Assembly: GCF_905404315.1 (NCBI RefSeq)
Contig: NC_066311.1
Span: forward strand, 5,952,001 to 6,016,000
Direction of reading: 5' to 3'
Source of the DNA: Leptidea sinapis
Lineage: Eukaryota; Arthropoda; Insecta; Lepidoptera; Pieridae
DNA: 64,000 bases
In this document: positions 1 through 9,954 of the stretch, piece after piece
Numbering within the stretch: the stretch's first letter is position 1
How the letters are laid out: the number at the start of each line of letters is the position of its first letter
Notes under the pieces: generated by a model
What the model saw: only the letters and a program-made list of their open reading frames with translations
Told to the model about the DNA's origin: nothing
The model's database searches: none
Translations under genes and position numbers: made by a program

Positions 1-310
1 CACAGTGGTAACCTAGCTCCGCTCGATTCCTCAAGGTCATTGGTTCGGTCCCCAGCCTTAATATTACCATTTTATCATTCACAGAATTTATCGCCGTAAC
101 TATATCTTTTATCTTTCTAATGAACACTATTAAAATTTCAGCAAGACAATAAAGAATCATAATTTCATTGTTTTATTCCTTGATGAATAAGAGACTAAAT
201 CTAAATAACCGTGGTTTATTCATTATTCAAACACAATGGAAGAGAATGAAAGTCGTAAATCATCAACAAAAATAAAGGCTTGATTCATACTTCTTCACCA
301 TTTAAAGACT
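1..310. other. Unassigned AT-rich DNA
   Basis: No supported gene. A B-box-like stretch (GGTTCGGTCCC, about 42-52) near the left edge could be the end of a tRNA-derived repeat cut by the window border, but no A box or tRNA fold can be shown. Confidence 0.5.
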
Positions 311-542
311 AACGGTGTTATCACAAAAAATAATTTAAACATGGCTTAGACACGTGTTTTGTTAAACGGTGTCTAACTATTTAAATGACGTCTAAAAATT
401 GAACACGTGTTTCACTATTTCGCGTAATAACACCGTTCTGTTGTTAAGCGTTCAACAATCCTTAGACACTGCTTATATTTAAACACGAGTCGAAGCTTGT
501 CTAAGGTATATCTAACGGATAGATCATATTCATATGGAAGTT

Positions 543-967
543 TAACGGCCGTTTTCAATAACGTATCTCTAATTACAGATAGATTGCTATCCCCGTTGAA
601 TCACATGATCTTATTTATACATAGTTATTTAAATAAAACACTTTTAAAGGATTAAAACGCATGTAATTGTAACTGTTTTTACATATATATTATATATTAT
701 AGATTTTTACGTAAAAGTTACATAAGTATATTTTATTAAATAGTTAACCCGACGTTTCAAGACCTTTCCAGATCTCGTTTTCAGTCACCCTGAAAACTGA
801 AAGAAAATACTATTTACATAGTTATGTCCAATATAGTTATATTATTAGTTAAATTCCAATGCTAACTGTCGATAGGTAATTGAAATGTAAGTAAGCGTAA
901 AAGGATAGATGTCTCTACCTCGAGTAAGTTAAACCAAGGATAGATAGGTTATTGAAAATGACCGTTA
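543..967 (-). mobile_element. TIR MITE (ACGGCCGTTTTC ends), itself interrupted
   Basis: The ends are ACGGCCGTTTTCAATAAC and its near reverse complement at 950-967. The body is the reverse complement of the complete 224-bp copy at 22069-22292. TA lies on both outer sides, as expected for a mariner-type TA target, and the G repeat at about 15.5 kb shows the unoccupied site. A foreign segment at about 596-815 splits it. Confidence 0.7.
596..815 (+). repeat. P repeat inserted in MITE
   Basis: This segment is absent from the intact MITE at 22069. Its part at about 630-680 is found reversed at about 48600-48645 (shared CCTTTAAAAGTGTTTTATTT). Its GTTAACCCGACGTTTC block recurs near 31320. The family is unknown to me. 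The CCCGACGTTTC motif is frequent in insect repeats. Confidence 0.55.
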
Positions 968-1145
968 GATTCTATGATGACAGATAGATGACAACTGACA
1001 AAAATTGCGTTCCTTTACATTATTTATTCCTTTAATGATTGTTCCTTTACACTTCAGCTTATGCTGTGTTTAACTTATTCTGTGTATTTAGTTAAACACA
1101 AGCTAAACACTGTTTTGTAATAGAAAAAGACAAGCTCCATTTCTC

Positions 1146-1367
1146 TACTCTGAGATAACTGACAGCTGTCACACGGAGATGATCGAAAGGCTTATGTCGA
1201 GCGGAATGTACAACCAGCCTGTTATACAATACATTTAATTAATTAAGTTGCAATAAAGCATAAAAGGCCTTTATTTTCTCAATATTATTAACTTTAGAAT
1301 TGATTTTTGATATAATTTCTAATAAACTAAGATAAATAATTATAAGTGAAATCAGCTTAACACATGC
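1146..1367. other. Unassigned AT-rich DNA
   Basis: No gene, tRNA fold or recognised repeat beyond low-complexity AT runs. Confidence 0.5.
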
Positions 1368-1900
1368 TTAGAAGAGGAGGTCAAATGAGCGTCCGGTTAA
1401 GTACTCATTCTCTTTTTTTTATGAAAATAAGGGACGAGACGAGCAGTACGTTCAACTGATGGTAATTGATACGCCCTGCCCATTACAATGCAGTACCGCT
1501 CAGAATTCTTACAAAACCCCATAAATTCTGAGCCGCACTACAACTGCGCTCGTCACTTTGAGACATAAGATATTAATTCTCATTTGTCCAGTAATTTCAC
1601 TAGCTACGGTGCCCTTCAGATCGAAACACAGTAATGCTTACACATTACTGCTTCACGGCAAAAATAGGCGCCGTTGTGGTACCCATAATCTAGCCGGCAT
1701 CCTGTGCAAAGTAGCCTCCTAAAATTGCTCACATCAAGGAATTACAGAAGCGTTGCCGGCCATTTAGAAAAATGTACGAGCTTTTTTGAAGGTATCAATG
1801 TCGTATCATCCTGGAAACGCCGCAGAAGAAAGCTAATTCCATACTTTGGCTGTATGTGAAAGAAAGTTCATTGAAAACCGCACTATACAGTGTGGTTTTC
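1368..1900 (-). pseudogene. LINE-F 3' end fragment, split by SR-A
   Basis: On the minus strand the two flanks (about 1725-1900 and 1368-1412) match the C-terminal coding end and 3' end of LINE-F seen at 14175, 28400 and 40382: a GTGCGGTTTTCAA block, a GGCCGGCAACGC-like block, then the terminal CGCTCATTTGACCTCCT. The reading frame is heavily decayed. An SR-A copy sits between the two parts, so LINE-F was here first. Confidence 0.6.
1413..1724 (-). mobile_element. SR-A short interspersed repeat
   Basis: On the minus strand it reads from the GCACAGGATGCCGGCTAG block to GTCTCGTCCCTTATT and an A-rich end (T-run on plus). It carries both conserved inverted arms of the family: CAGTAATG/CATTACTG and a GTGC(C/G)GCTCAG-type hairpin. 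It is nested in LINE-F. Confidence 0.8.
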
Positions 1901-1954
1901 AATGATTAAAAATTGGAACACCAGACATCCTTTGATATTTGCCCTGTGCTTCCC

Positions 1955-2018
1955 CGGGGCATAAAAAGAATAGGAAAGTTCCAGGCACAAGGGTGTCGTA
2001 AGAGGCGACTAAGGGGAT
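1955..2018 (+). repeat. RTE-like 5' leader fragment next to SR-A
   Basis: The sequence GTGTCGTAAGAGGCGACTAA just before an SR-A copy is a block I associate with lepidopteran RTE-like and derived repeats. It suggests that this SR-A copy is longer at its 5' end than the others, or inserted beside such a fragment. Confidence 0.4.
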
Positions 2019-2336
2019 TTACCAGTGGAAGACTCCTTTGCACAGGATGCCGGCTAGATTAGGGTTACCACAACGGCGACTTTTCTGCCGTGAAGCAGTA
2101 AAGTGTAAGCATTATGGTGTTTCGGTCTCAAGGGTGCTGTAGCTTGTGAAATTACTGGGCAAATGAGACTTAACATCTTATGTCTCAAGGTGACAGGTGC
2201 ATTTGTAGTGCCGCTCAGAATTTTTAAGTTATTCAATAATCCATCGGCACTGCGTTGTGGTGGGCAGGGCGTATCAATTACCATCAGGTGAACGTGCTGC
2301 ACGCCCCTTATTGTAATAAAAAACCATATGGTAGGG
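2019..2336 (+). mobile_element. SR-A short interspersed repeat
   Basis: This is a near full-length plus-strand copy, from ACCAGTGGAAGACTCC to CCCCTTATTGTAATAAAAAA. The right hairpin arm is damaged (CCATCGGCACTGCG instead of CTGAGCGGCAC). Open frames across it are incidental. Confidence 0.8.
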
Positions 2337-2487
2337 ATGATATACCAATCTCTCTGGCCTATCGGAAATTTAGCAATAGGACTCGGATCGAAAGCTCTTC
2401 GGAACACTTCCTAAGATAAATGCAAAAGAAGACACAAAATGAAACGACTTTTCCAAGCAACAAGAACTGATCTAGCCGTAATTTTAA

Positions 2488-2817
2488 TCTTAATATATAT
2501 AAATAACGTGACACGTTGTTTGTCCACGATGGACTCCTAAACTAATGAACGGATTTTAATGGGGATTACTTCATGGAGTGCAGTTTAGTCCAACTTGAGA
2601 GATAGGATAGTTTTTCTTTCGATTTGGGACCCATAATTATTTTTATTTCCAATATTTGTTTTGTATGGACATATTTTCTGTAAGAGAATTTATTGACGCA
2701 CGGTTTGACAGTTCTGCTGTCAAATAATTTCATTATAACAACTCGGAGCATATTATACGAAATAATTCTTGATGTTATGAAATCTGAAAAATGAACGACG
2801 TCTGTCTGATCAGCTAG
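2488..2817 (+). mobile_element. Non-autonomous Helitron (330 bp)
   Basis: It begins TCTTAATATATATAAAT after A and ends CAGCTAG followed by T, the TC...CTRR arrangement of Helitrons inserted between A and T. The copies at 19096 and 20040 align throughout (GACACGTTGTTTGTCC near the left end). It contains no open frame of interest. The terminal hairpin is eroded here (ACGTCTGTCTGATCAGCTAG). Confidence 0.82.
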
Positions 2818-3095
2818 TATTATTATATTATAATCTAAATGTCAGTGCCACGATTCAGTGCTTTGGTGCTATGTAAGCACATCTATTGCAGCGTGAACAT
2901 GTTATAATTGATTTGTTTGACCCACATCCTAACGACATGTTGTCAGTGTGACACTATTTCAAACATAATTGCACTCAAAGTGATATTAAACTAGTATATC
3001 GTCATAATAATGTACTAAAGTATAACAGAATTGTTATTCGAAATAGGTTGTTTCGTATATTAATTATTTTTAACTAGTTGTACTATTAGACGTTA
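2818..3095. other. Unassigned DNA
   Basis: Nothing recognised. Confidence 0.5.
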
Positions 3096-3096
3096 T

Positions 3097-3400
3097 TCTG
3101 TCAATCACCAGCCGGAAGACGTCCACTGCTGGACAAAGTCCTCCCCCAAAGATTTCCATGACGATCAGTTCTGCGCTGCCCTCAACCAACGTATTCCGGC
3201 GATATTGACCAGTTTGTCGGTCCATCTTGTGGAGAGCCTACCAACACTGCGTCTTCCGGTACGTGGTCGCCATTCGAGGACTTTACTGCCCCAACGGCGA
3301 CGGACAGATGTCCGTCGAACTATATGTCCTGCCCACTGCCATTTCAGTTTCGCAATCATTTGAGCTATGTGGGTGACTTTGAGTCTACTACGTGATCACT
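3097..3400 (-). pseudogene. RTE-like LINE C-terminus and 3' end
   Basis: The minus-strand frame about 3165-3359 reads KLKWQWAGHIVRR, then VLEWRPRTGRRSVGRLSTRW, then IAGIRWLRAAQ: the conserved C-terminal tail of RTE-type reverse transcriptase polyproteins (WAGHVAR...P..GRP..RW.D...AG..W...A). The 3' trailer CAGTGGACGTCTTCCGGCTG follows towards 3097. The element is 5'-truncated or internally deleted relative to the endonuclease piece at 3590. Confidence 0.75.
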
Positions 3401-3589
3401 CCCAGTTTTCACTGAGTTGATCACGGAGACATCATTGAATATATGTTATGGTCGACATAATGAAGTCAATCTTATTTTTGTTGGCACCATCACGGCTGAT
3501 CTAAGTTTATTTGCGTTGTTCTGGCTTCATAAAGAAAGAATTCATCATATTAAAGAGATCCTCCTTCTCATGAAGTCAGCCAGCATCTG

Positions 3590-3845
3590 GCCTCAGGCTT
3601 TCCGATTTCCATAACCAAATTGCCCCGCTCTCAACTCATCACAGCTACTTGAGATGTCCTCATACATGGCTTCGACCTCCTCGTCTGAGTGTGTCGAAGT
3701 CGGAGCGTGTACCTGTATGACCTTCAAGGAATACCATTCAGTAATTCTGAGTATAAGGTACGCTACCCTAGTCGACACGCTCCCCACCTCAGCTATGTTG
3801 TTGACAAGAGACTTGTGAACGAGGAACCCGACACACCTTCTTTTA
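3590..3845 (-). pseudogene. RTE-like endonuclease fragment
   Basis: The minus-strand frame contains YSLKVIQVHAPTSTHSDEEV then EAMYEDISSS. This matches the part of the RTE apurinic-type endonuclease domain just before the catalytic GDFNA motif, which is missing. It has the same orientation as the RTE 3' end at 3097-3400, so the two are probably remains of one insertion with the reverse transcriptase deleted. Confidence 0.65.
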
Positions 3846-3849
3846 GGCC

Positions 3850-4475
3850 CGCCTACTCGTCTGCAGAAGAGGGCTATTCGCGCTATTTATAACCTAGGTC
3901 CTAAAGAATCATTGAGAGCAAAATTCAAAGAAATTAACATCTTAACTGTTGCTTCTCAATATATTCTTGATAATGTAATGTATGTTCATAGGCACATAAG
4001 TGAATTTGCCAGAAACTGTCATAACCATAATGTTAACACCAGGAACATACATAAACTTATGATGCCTACTACTCGACTAAGTCGAGTTAGTAAGTCTTTT
4101 GTGGGGCGATGTATATGCTTTTACAACAAGATCTCAGAAAATGTTCAAAACAAAAGTATAACGTTATTCAAAAGAATTGTTAAAAAACGTTTGTGTGGTA
4201 AAGGTTACTATAACATAAATGACTTTCTTAATGATACCACAGATTGGGAATGAAGTGACCGCCCTCAGGCTATTAAATAATAAGTTTAATTGTACAATAT
4301 TACTTTGTAAACATATTTATTCGATGAAAAAAAAAAGCCCGCTGAGTTTGTTGCGCCTATTCTTCTCAGGTCTGAGCCATTCATTTTGGAATGGATGGTA
4401 GTTTTTTGACTTTCAACAAGTGATGTCACATCCTATTTTGAATAAAAATATTTGAATTTGAATTTGAAATTGCCT
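3850..4475 (+). pseudogene. LINE-I reverse transcriptase C-terminus with 3' UTR
   Basis: An open frame runs from CTG at 3861 (QKRAIRAIYNLGPKESL) through the ATG at 3912 to a stop near 4253, about 130 residues. Features are HISEFARNCHNHNVNTRN and ICFYNKISENVQ, typical of the end of CR1/Jockey-like reverse transcriptases after the thumb. A 3' UTR with AAAAAAAAGCCCGCTGAGTT follows. The element closes with a TTTGAA repeat tail (about 4448-4468) instead of poly(A). A related tail lies at 8665-9065. No catalytic motif is present, so this is a 5'-truncated copy. Confidence 0.75.
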
Positions 4476-4625
4476 ATCAGTCCGTGTATTTATTTCCAGG
4501 TTGTTCTCGACTCTACTTTCTGAGTTCAGTTATCTCCAGGAATTTTTTATGATCTCATCTACCCATCGTTCTTTAGGACATCCTCTGGCCCTTTTACTTC
4601 GTTCGGACCAGACCAGTTGGTGACC
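4475..4625 (-). pseudogene. RTE-like LINE tail fragment
   Basis: The minus strand reads RGCPKERWVDEIIKNS, the GRP-[KR]-x-RW-x-[DE] stretch at the C-terminus of RTE-like ORFs. It abuts the TTTGAA tail of LINE-I, so LINE-I inserted into or beside an older RTE remnant. Confidence 0.6.
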
Positions 4626-5050
4626 ATAAAAATATAATAATTTCTAAATTCAGCAGTTGTGATATCAAGACCCAAAGTAACTGATATAAAATCCACATCT
4701 CGTGTAGACCAAGCATTAAGGTCATTCATTCTACATCATTAAACAATGAATCAGTACCATTCTCAGCCCTGATTATCTTCATTTGAAACACTTCAATATC
4801 TCTTTAAGAAAATCTTGGAGGCGCTTAGGGGCCGCAAATACTTATTTTATGTGTGATCTTTTGCTGAATAGCTATTCATTTCCTTAAGACGATTGGTCTA
4901 TTTATCTAACTGATAAACTTTTGTAAGATATATTACAAGTAACTTTATTTTTGGATTAGTTTTCATGTAAAAGTTGTTAGTAAAACTTTGGTAATTAAAA
5001 TATGATTTTTGCTTATTCATTATATTACTTATTTTATTTTTATTGTTTTA
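4626..5050. other. Unassigned AT-rich DNA
   Basis: No gene or repeat recognised. Confidence 0.5.
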
Positions 5051-5052
5051 TT

Positions 5053-5316
5053 TTACGAGATGAGCGGACGTTCAGCTGATGATAATTGATACGCCATGTC
5101 CATTGCAGTGCCGCTCAGGATTCTTGAAAAACTAAAATTGCGCTCGTCACCTTGAGATATAACATGTTAAGTCTCATTTGCCCAGTAATTGCACTTGCTA
5201 CGGCGCCCTTCAGACCGAAACAAAGTAATGTTTACACATTACTGCTTGGTAGAAATAGGCGCCGTTGAGGTACCCATAATCAAACCGGCATCCGGTGCAA
5301 AGAAGCCTCCCACTGG
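5053..5316 (-). mobile_element. SR-A short interspersed repeat
   Basis: This minus-strand copy runs from CCTCCCACTGG (right end) to ACGAGATGAGCGGACG. One hairpin arm is deleted (the GAAAAACTAAAATTGCG junction replaces the second arm). Confidence 0.78.
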
Positions 5317-5735
5317 TATATGATTGATTTATACAAACTTATTCATAAACAAATAAATAAATTATAAATAAGTACCTTTATATTACATAAATTAGGCACT
5401 AGTATAAGCTACTGTACCGAATCAATAGTTTTAGTTATTCTGCTAATTAAATAAACAATTTTATTGGCTTATGATGTTGGTACTTAAAATGTATGTCTAC
5501 GTATTACAAATTTAAATCTCATAGAATTGGTGAATTTAGCTAATAAATGAATGTTAAATTCATAACATATCTACTACTTAGATTCTGATAATTTTAACAA
5601 TTTTTTTGCCAATACACTATCAAAATAGTAGATTGTTAACCTAGGGTTGAAAGAATCAATTCCCGAGGTATTTAGACTATAGTCCGAGTAGGAACTAGTT
5701 GTTTATCTAAAGTATTTATCTTATATCTTAAAACG
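5317..5735. other. Unassigned AT-rich DNA
   Basis: No gene or recognised repeat. The right end carries (TA)n next to the Helitron-like element. Confidence 0.5.
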
Positions 5736-5739
5736 AGCA

Positions 5740-6090
5740 TTTCTTGTATATATATATATAATCTGAATCTCGGAAACGGCTCCAACGATTTTCATAAAAT
5801 TAAGTATGCAGGGGATTTCGGGGGTGATAAATCGATCTAGCTAGGTTTCAATTTAAAAAAAATGGTTTTATCCATGTTTGAATGAGAAACAGCTACAATA
5901 ACATTAGAATACAAAGGTAAATTTCGCCACTATATACAAGATTTTTATAGCTCAGATGGTACATTGGGTGATCCGGAAAGCAGAAGACCCCGGTTCGAAT
6001 CCAGATGTCTTATTAGTTTTTTTTTTGTTCAAGTTTTGTACATTCTTAAAAATCCGAGCAAGGCTCGGTCGTCCGGATATTTGATATTAA
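5740..6090 (+). mobile_element. Helitron-like (Helentron-type) element with tRNA-like cargo
   Basis: The left part ATCTCGGAAACGGCTCCAAC and the right terminal hairpin CCGAGCAAGGCTCGG (6047-6070 area) followed by TCGTCCGGATATTT match a rolling-circle repeat type common in Lepidoptera. The end is not CTRR, so I place it with Helentron-like elements. A tRNA-like segment lies in the middle. Confidence 0.6.
5944..6010 (+). tRNA. tRNA-like sequence inside Helitron-like repeat
   Basis: The A box TAGCTCAGATGGT (5948-5960) and B box GGTTCGAATCC (5992-6002) are intact and correctly spaced. The acceptor stem does not pair and the anticodon arm is irregular, so a working tRNA is unlikely. Pol III transcription of the repeat is possible. 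Confidence 0.5.
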
Positions 6091-6770
6091 ATCATAATAT
6101 TAGTAGTACCTATTTAAAATTAATTGTCAAATTAGGACAATTTATGACGACTTTTTAAATTTTAAATATGGAACTGTCCGCGTAATCGTTGCGGCTTATT
6201 CCGCTCAAAGAAGTTTGCGCTAAGTTCACATTGGCTGTTTAGAGAGTCACATGGCCGCAGCTTTTTTTTTAAATTCGTTTTTTTTACATAATACTCTTCA
6301 CAGCTGAAAGCAGTTCTATTTTTGAAGTTCATTCCGGCCCTTAGGTTGAAAGTAATTTGTATGAGTTTTTCCCTCTCTATGGAGGGAAGCAGCATTTTAC
6401 ACCCAACAATCAGATCAAGACAACATTACTTTCCGAGTATGAGAAATGAAAATTGTATTTGTTTTCTCAATGTATTTTTTACATAGTCTATTTTAATTAT
6501 ACATTAAATACAGTGCCTCACAATTTATTTACTTATTTTGTTTATTTACCGCCACATGTAGAATTCTCTCAACTCAACGCAATTGTCAGCTAATGAGTAT
6601 GTTTAATTGAAAAGGCTTATATAAATATGTTGTTTTTTTGTTAGAATCGTGCATTTTGAAACAAAAAATGTCAGAATAATTAATTATAATAGTTTTATTC
6701 ATTCGGTCCGTGTTTATACATTCTTTGGTTTTACTATTGCGTTATGCGAATCAGGACAGGTGCAATCGCA
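6091..6770. other. Unassigned DNA with one unrecognised small frame
   Basis: A 77-codon minus-strand frame (6162-6395) has no recognisable motif and a basic, low-complexity composition (KKTNLKKKLRP). I do not call it a gene. The rest is AT-rich. Confidence 0.45.
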
Positions 6771-6771
6771 C

Positions 6772-7055
6772 CTGTCCTGATGCCGGCAAGACAACGGCGC
6801 CTATCTGCCGTGAAGCTGTATTGTGGTAGCATTATTGTGTTTCTGTCTGAAGGGCGCCGTAGCTAGTGAAATAACTGAGCAAATGAGACTTACTATCTTA
6901 TGTCTCAAGGTGACGAGCGCAATTAAAGTGCCACTCAGAATTTTTGGATTTTTCAAGAATCCTGAGCGGTACTGCATTGTAGTGAACAGAACGTATTAAT
7001 TAATATCAGCTGAATGTCCTGCTCGTCACGTCCCTTTTTGTCATTAAAAAAAACT
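6772..7055 (+). mobile_element. SR-A short interspersed repeat
   Basis: A plus-strand copy lacking the first ~25 bases of the family. It starts near CTGTCCTGATGCCGGCAAG and ends CGTCCCTTTTTGTCATTAAAAAA. The hairpin arms are GTGCCACTCAG and CTGAGCGGTAC, partly mispaired. Confidence 0.8.
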
Positions 7056-7735
7056 TACGACTTGGACGACACGAAAGCCATAGCTTTCTGCGTAGCAGAT
7101 TTACACGTTTTATATTAGCTTCACCTGTATGTATGTTTGTTTGTAACCTACTCGCGCGATTTTGACCATCTTTAAACAGCCAGAATTCGTTCAAACTTTC
7201 TAGATTTATCGAGGACCGATGACAATACATTAATTTGATAAAATTATTCCATTTTTCAATTTATAATAAAATAAGATTTTTGTTAATCTATATAATCTTC
7301 ATCTATCGTCTAGATGGCAGGAATTGATGTTAATTTTAAAATTCACCATTATCTTTAACCGATTTAACTAATTATTAGGAAATTTTCGAATACCAAAGAG
7401 AATTTTCAATTCAACAATGCAAATTAAGTTTAAATTTAAATTAACCAAAAACTTAAAAAACACACTTTTATTAATAAGCCAAACTAAAAATTCTATAAAG
7501 AGCGTGTTTTTTATTTTTTTTAAACTACTATTTATTTAGTTATAACACTGCTATCAACTGTCACAAACATAGTGAATATAATATTATCACCGGTTCAGTT
7601 TATTAGCGCAGAATCAACAATGACATCAAGCAGTATTGACTACAGCTAATCCAGATATTGAAATCACAAATAGAAATCTATTCAGGGCGTTATAGATTCG
7701 CTTAATTGTTACAAAGCCGGAACTTCAGCTTAACA
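7056..7735. other. Mostly unassigned; Helitron-like 5' scrap near 7130
   Basis: The stretch about 7110-7170 (TGTATGTTTGTTTGTAACC then CGCGATTTTGACC) resembles the 5' part of common lepidopteran Helitron-like repeats. The remainder is AT-rich with no supported feature. Confidence 0.4.
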
Positions 7736-7739
7736 GACC

Positions 7740-8025
7740 AAGCTTAATTGCAGCTAAATCATATCGGCTGATGACTCAGATAACACAAAAGTGGCGCTGG
7801 GCAGGTCATGTGGCGAGATTCATGGACAAAAGATGGACAGTTGATACGATAATTTGGGAAGGACCATCTGGCAAAAGAAAAAGAGGCCGACCAAGAAACA
7901 GATGGGTTGACGAAATCATAAACACGGAAGGAAAAGAATGGAGAGGAAACCCAGAGAAGAGGCTACAATGAGTAAGCTGGGATAGGCCTATACGAAGAGT
8001 AGGGTTCCAATAACATTATTTTTTT
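7740..8025 (+). pseudogene. RTE-like LINE C-terminus
   Basis: The frame at 7771-7971 reads QKWRWAGHVARFMDKRWT then GKRKRGRPRNRWVDEI, a well kept C-terminal RTE-like signature. A frameshift near 7950 moves the reading into ATMSKLG-AYTKSRVP, the usual end of such ORFs. The reverse transcriptase core is absent. Confidence 0.75.
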
Positions 8026-8660
8026 AAATACGCGTAGTCTTATGATCATATTATGTATTCGAAGATTGTTGAAATCAATAAATAGGCTTATTATTGTGAT
8101 TTTTATTCGTGCGAGAAATTGATTGATCTCCTGACATGGCATTAAAGATTTTATATAAGTATGTATTCTTGATTTTTACAGAGTTTTACTAAACAAAAAT
8201 ACTGTTTAAAACATCAAGTTCGATATTTTATAAGATATAGGAAAATATTTTAGTTATTAATAATAATATAATAATAATTATCTATTATTATGCTTATGAT
8301 TCCGGCTGTTTGCGGAAAATGAGTACAAATAACTTGTATCATTGTTTAAGTCACAATTTATAGCATTAAGATGATTACGATAGTGAATAGCTACCTTAAT
8401 AGAATATCTTATGTATGCACGCAAGAAGTTATACTTCTTTGGCCTAACGAAGCAAAAATCATTAAAATGATTTATTCTTCGTTTTTAGAAAGAACAATTT
8501 TGTAAATCTTGCAAGGATGGCTTTGACAATTAATTATTAAATAATGAATACGGCTGTATGGGCTTGAACCCTTTACCTGTCCTAACAATGGACGAAGAAA
8601 CCAAAAAATAATAACGTATGACGCAAACTTCAGAAAATTTTAGGAACCAACTTCAACCTG
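8026..8660. other. Unassigned AT-rich DNA
   Basis: A short block CCTGTCCTAACAATGGACGA (about 8577-8596) looks like LINE debris. Nothing else is supported. Confidence 0.4.
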
Positions 8661-8664
8661 TTAA

Positions 8665-9065
8665 TTTTATTTTACAGTTCATAACACGCCTAAAGAAAGG
8701 GCAATTCGAGCAGTCTATAAAATGCGTTCAAGGGATTCATTGAGAGAAAAGTTTAGTGAAATTAATATTATGACAGTACAGTGCCAGTACATACGAGAAT
8801 GTATATACGAGAACCTCCTATACTCTCATATACATATTAGCCAATTTAAAAAGAATTGTGATGTACATAATGTCAATATTCGAAACAAACATAAGCTCGC
8901 AATTCCATCTACTAGGCTCCGTATAATTGCTAAATCTTTTAAAGTGGATTGTGTTATATTTTATAATAAACTCCCAAATGATATTAAAATATTACCTAAA
9001 AAAATGTATCGAAATAAATAAATTAATATCTAAGGCCTATTATAATGTGAAAGATGATTTGAATG
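8665..9065 (+). pseudogene. LINE-I reverse transcriptase C-terminus
   Basis: A frame of 99 residues from 8722 (SLREKFSEINIMTVQCQYI, HNVNIRNKHKLAIPSTRL, VIFYNKLPNDIK) is homologous to the 3861-4253 frame: same order of blocks and similar length. It ends early by a frameshift at about 9010. The sister's YYNINDFLND end is still visible in another frame at about 9040 (YYNVKDDLND). Confidence 0.7.
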
Positions 9066-9490
9066 ATAAAGATAGTTGGAATTAATGTTCTAAATTTTGT
9101 AAATGAATATTGTTATACTCATTTGAAACTTTTGTACTTCATCCTGACTTGCACTAAATATAACATATACGAGTAATAACTAATAAAGTATTACAGTGAA
9201 TAAAGATTTATGATGATATGAAACATCATAATTAAAAAATGTGCATTATATAAGATTAAGATTATACGGATTATAGTGACTAATGACTTATATTATTTTT
9301 TACATTAATCGTGGGTATATGATTCTCTATATCTTCGGATAAATTATGTGAAGTTTTTTCTGTGATGGCATAAATTTTTTTTAGTGCCAGAAATTATTAA
9401 TTCGTAGTTGTTACCGTTGGTTAGTAATTCTGTATTTTAATAGTATACAAGCTCTTGCTAATAATAGATCTTAGACGTTTACTCATTAAT
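9066..9490. other. Unassigned AT-rich DNA
   Basis: No gene or recognised repeat. Confidence 0.5.
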
Positions 9491-9496
9491 TATTTA

Positions 9497-9726
9497 ACCG
9501 CCATTAAGGGCGCCTATTTCTGCCGTGAAGCAGTAATGTGTAAGTATTATTGTGTTTCGGTCTGAAAGGCGCTGTAGCTAATTATACTGTTACTGGGCTA
9601 ATGACTAGATTAAAAATCAGCTTGTGTCTCAAGGTGACGAGCGCAATAGTGGTGCAGGGATGCTGCTCAGAATGTTTAGGGTTTTTCAAGAATCTAGAGT
9701 GGCACTGCATTGTAATGGGCAGTGCG
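9497..9726 (+). mobile_element. SR-A copy, left part (split by LINE insertion)
   Basis: It starts GGGCGCCTATTTCTGCCGTG and runs to TAATGGGCAGTGCG. The family continues (GGCGTATCAATT...) only at 12094, on the far side of the RNase H-bearing LINE. The last 14 bases are the target-site duplication. Confidence 0.82.
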
Positions 9727-9954
9727 GTATGGTATAGGGGCTCCTGTTTCCGCAATTAAACCACTAGCATGGGTCCATTTTACGTGCAGTAATGGCCAGT
9801 TACTCCAACCAGCCCAGCTCCTTCCAGAAGTTCAGAACATTCCTGGGGTGTTCACAAACTTCTTGGAGCGACCTCGTCTTGGTTAAGGTTTTTGCCCGTT
9901 GGTTGGCCACCCCCGCAAATTCCAGGATTACGTGAGCGACCGTTTCGTCTTCGG

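Larger units (their letters stand above)
311..1145 (-). repeat. Composite G repeat with nested MITE and P insert
   Basis: A short inverted repeat (AACGGTGTTAT at 311-321, reverse complement at 427-437) opens the block. Bases about 485-540 and 968-1140 match, in reverse orientation, the G repeat at 15368-15612 (shared blocks include AAGCTTGTCTAAGG and ACACAAGCTAAACACTG). The two halves here are separated by a MITE that the other copy lacks. Confidence 0.65.
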
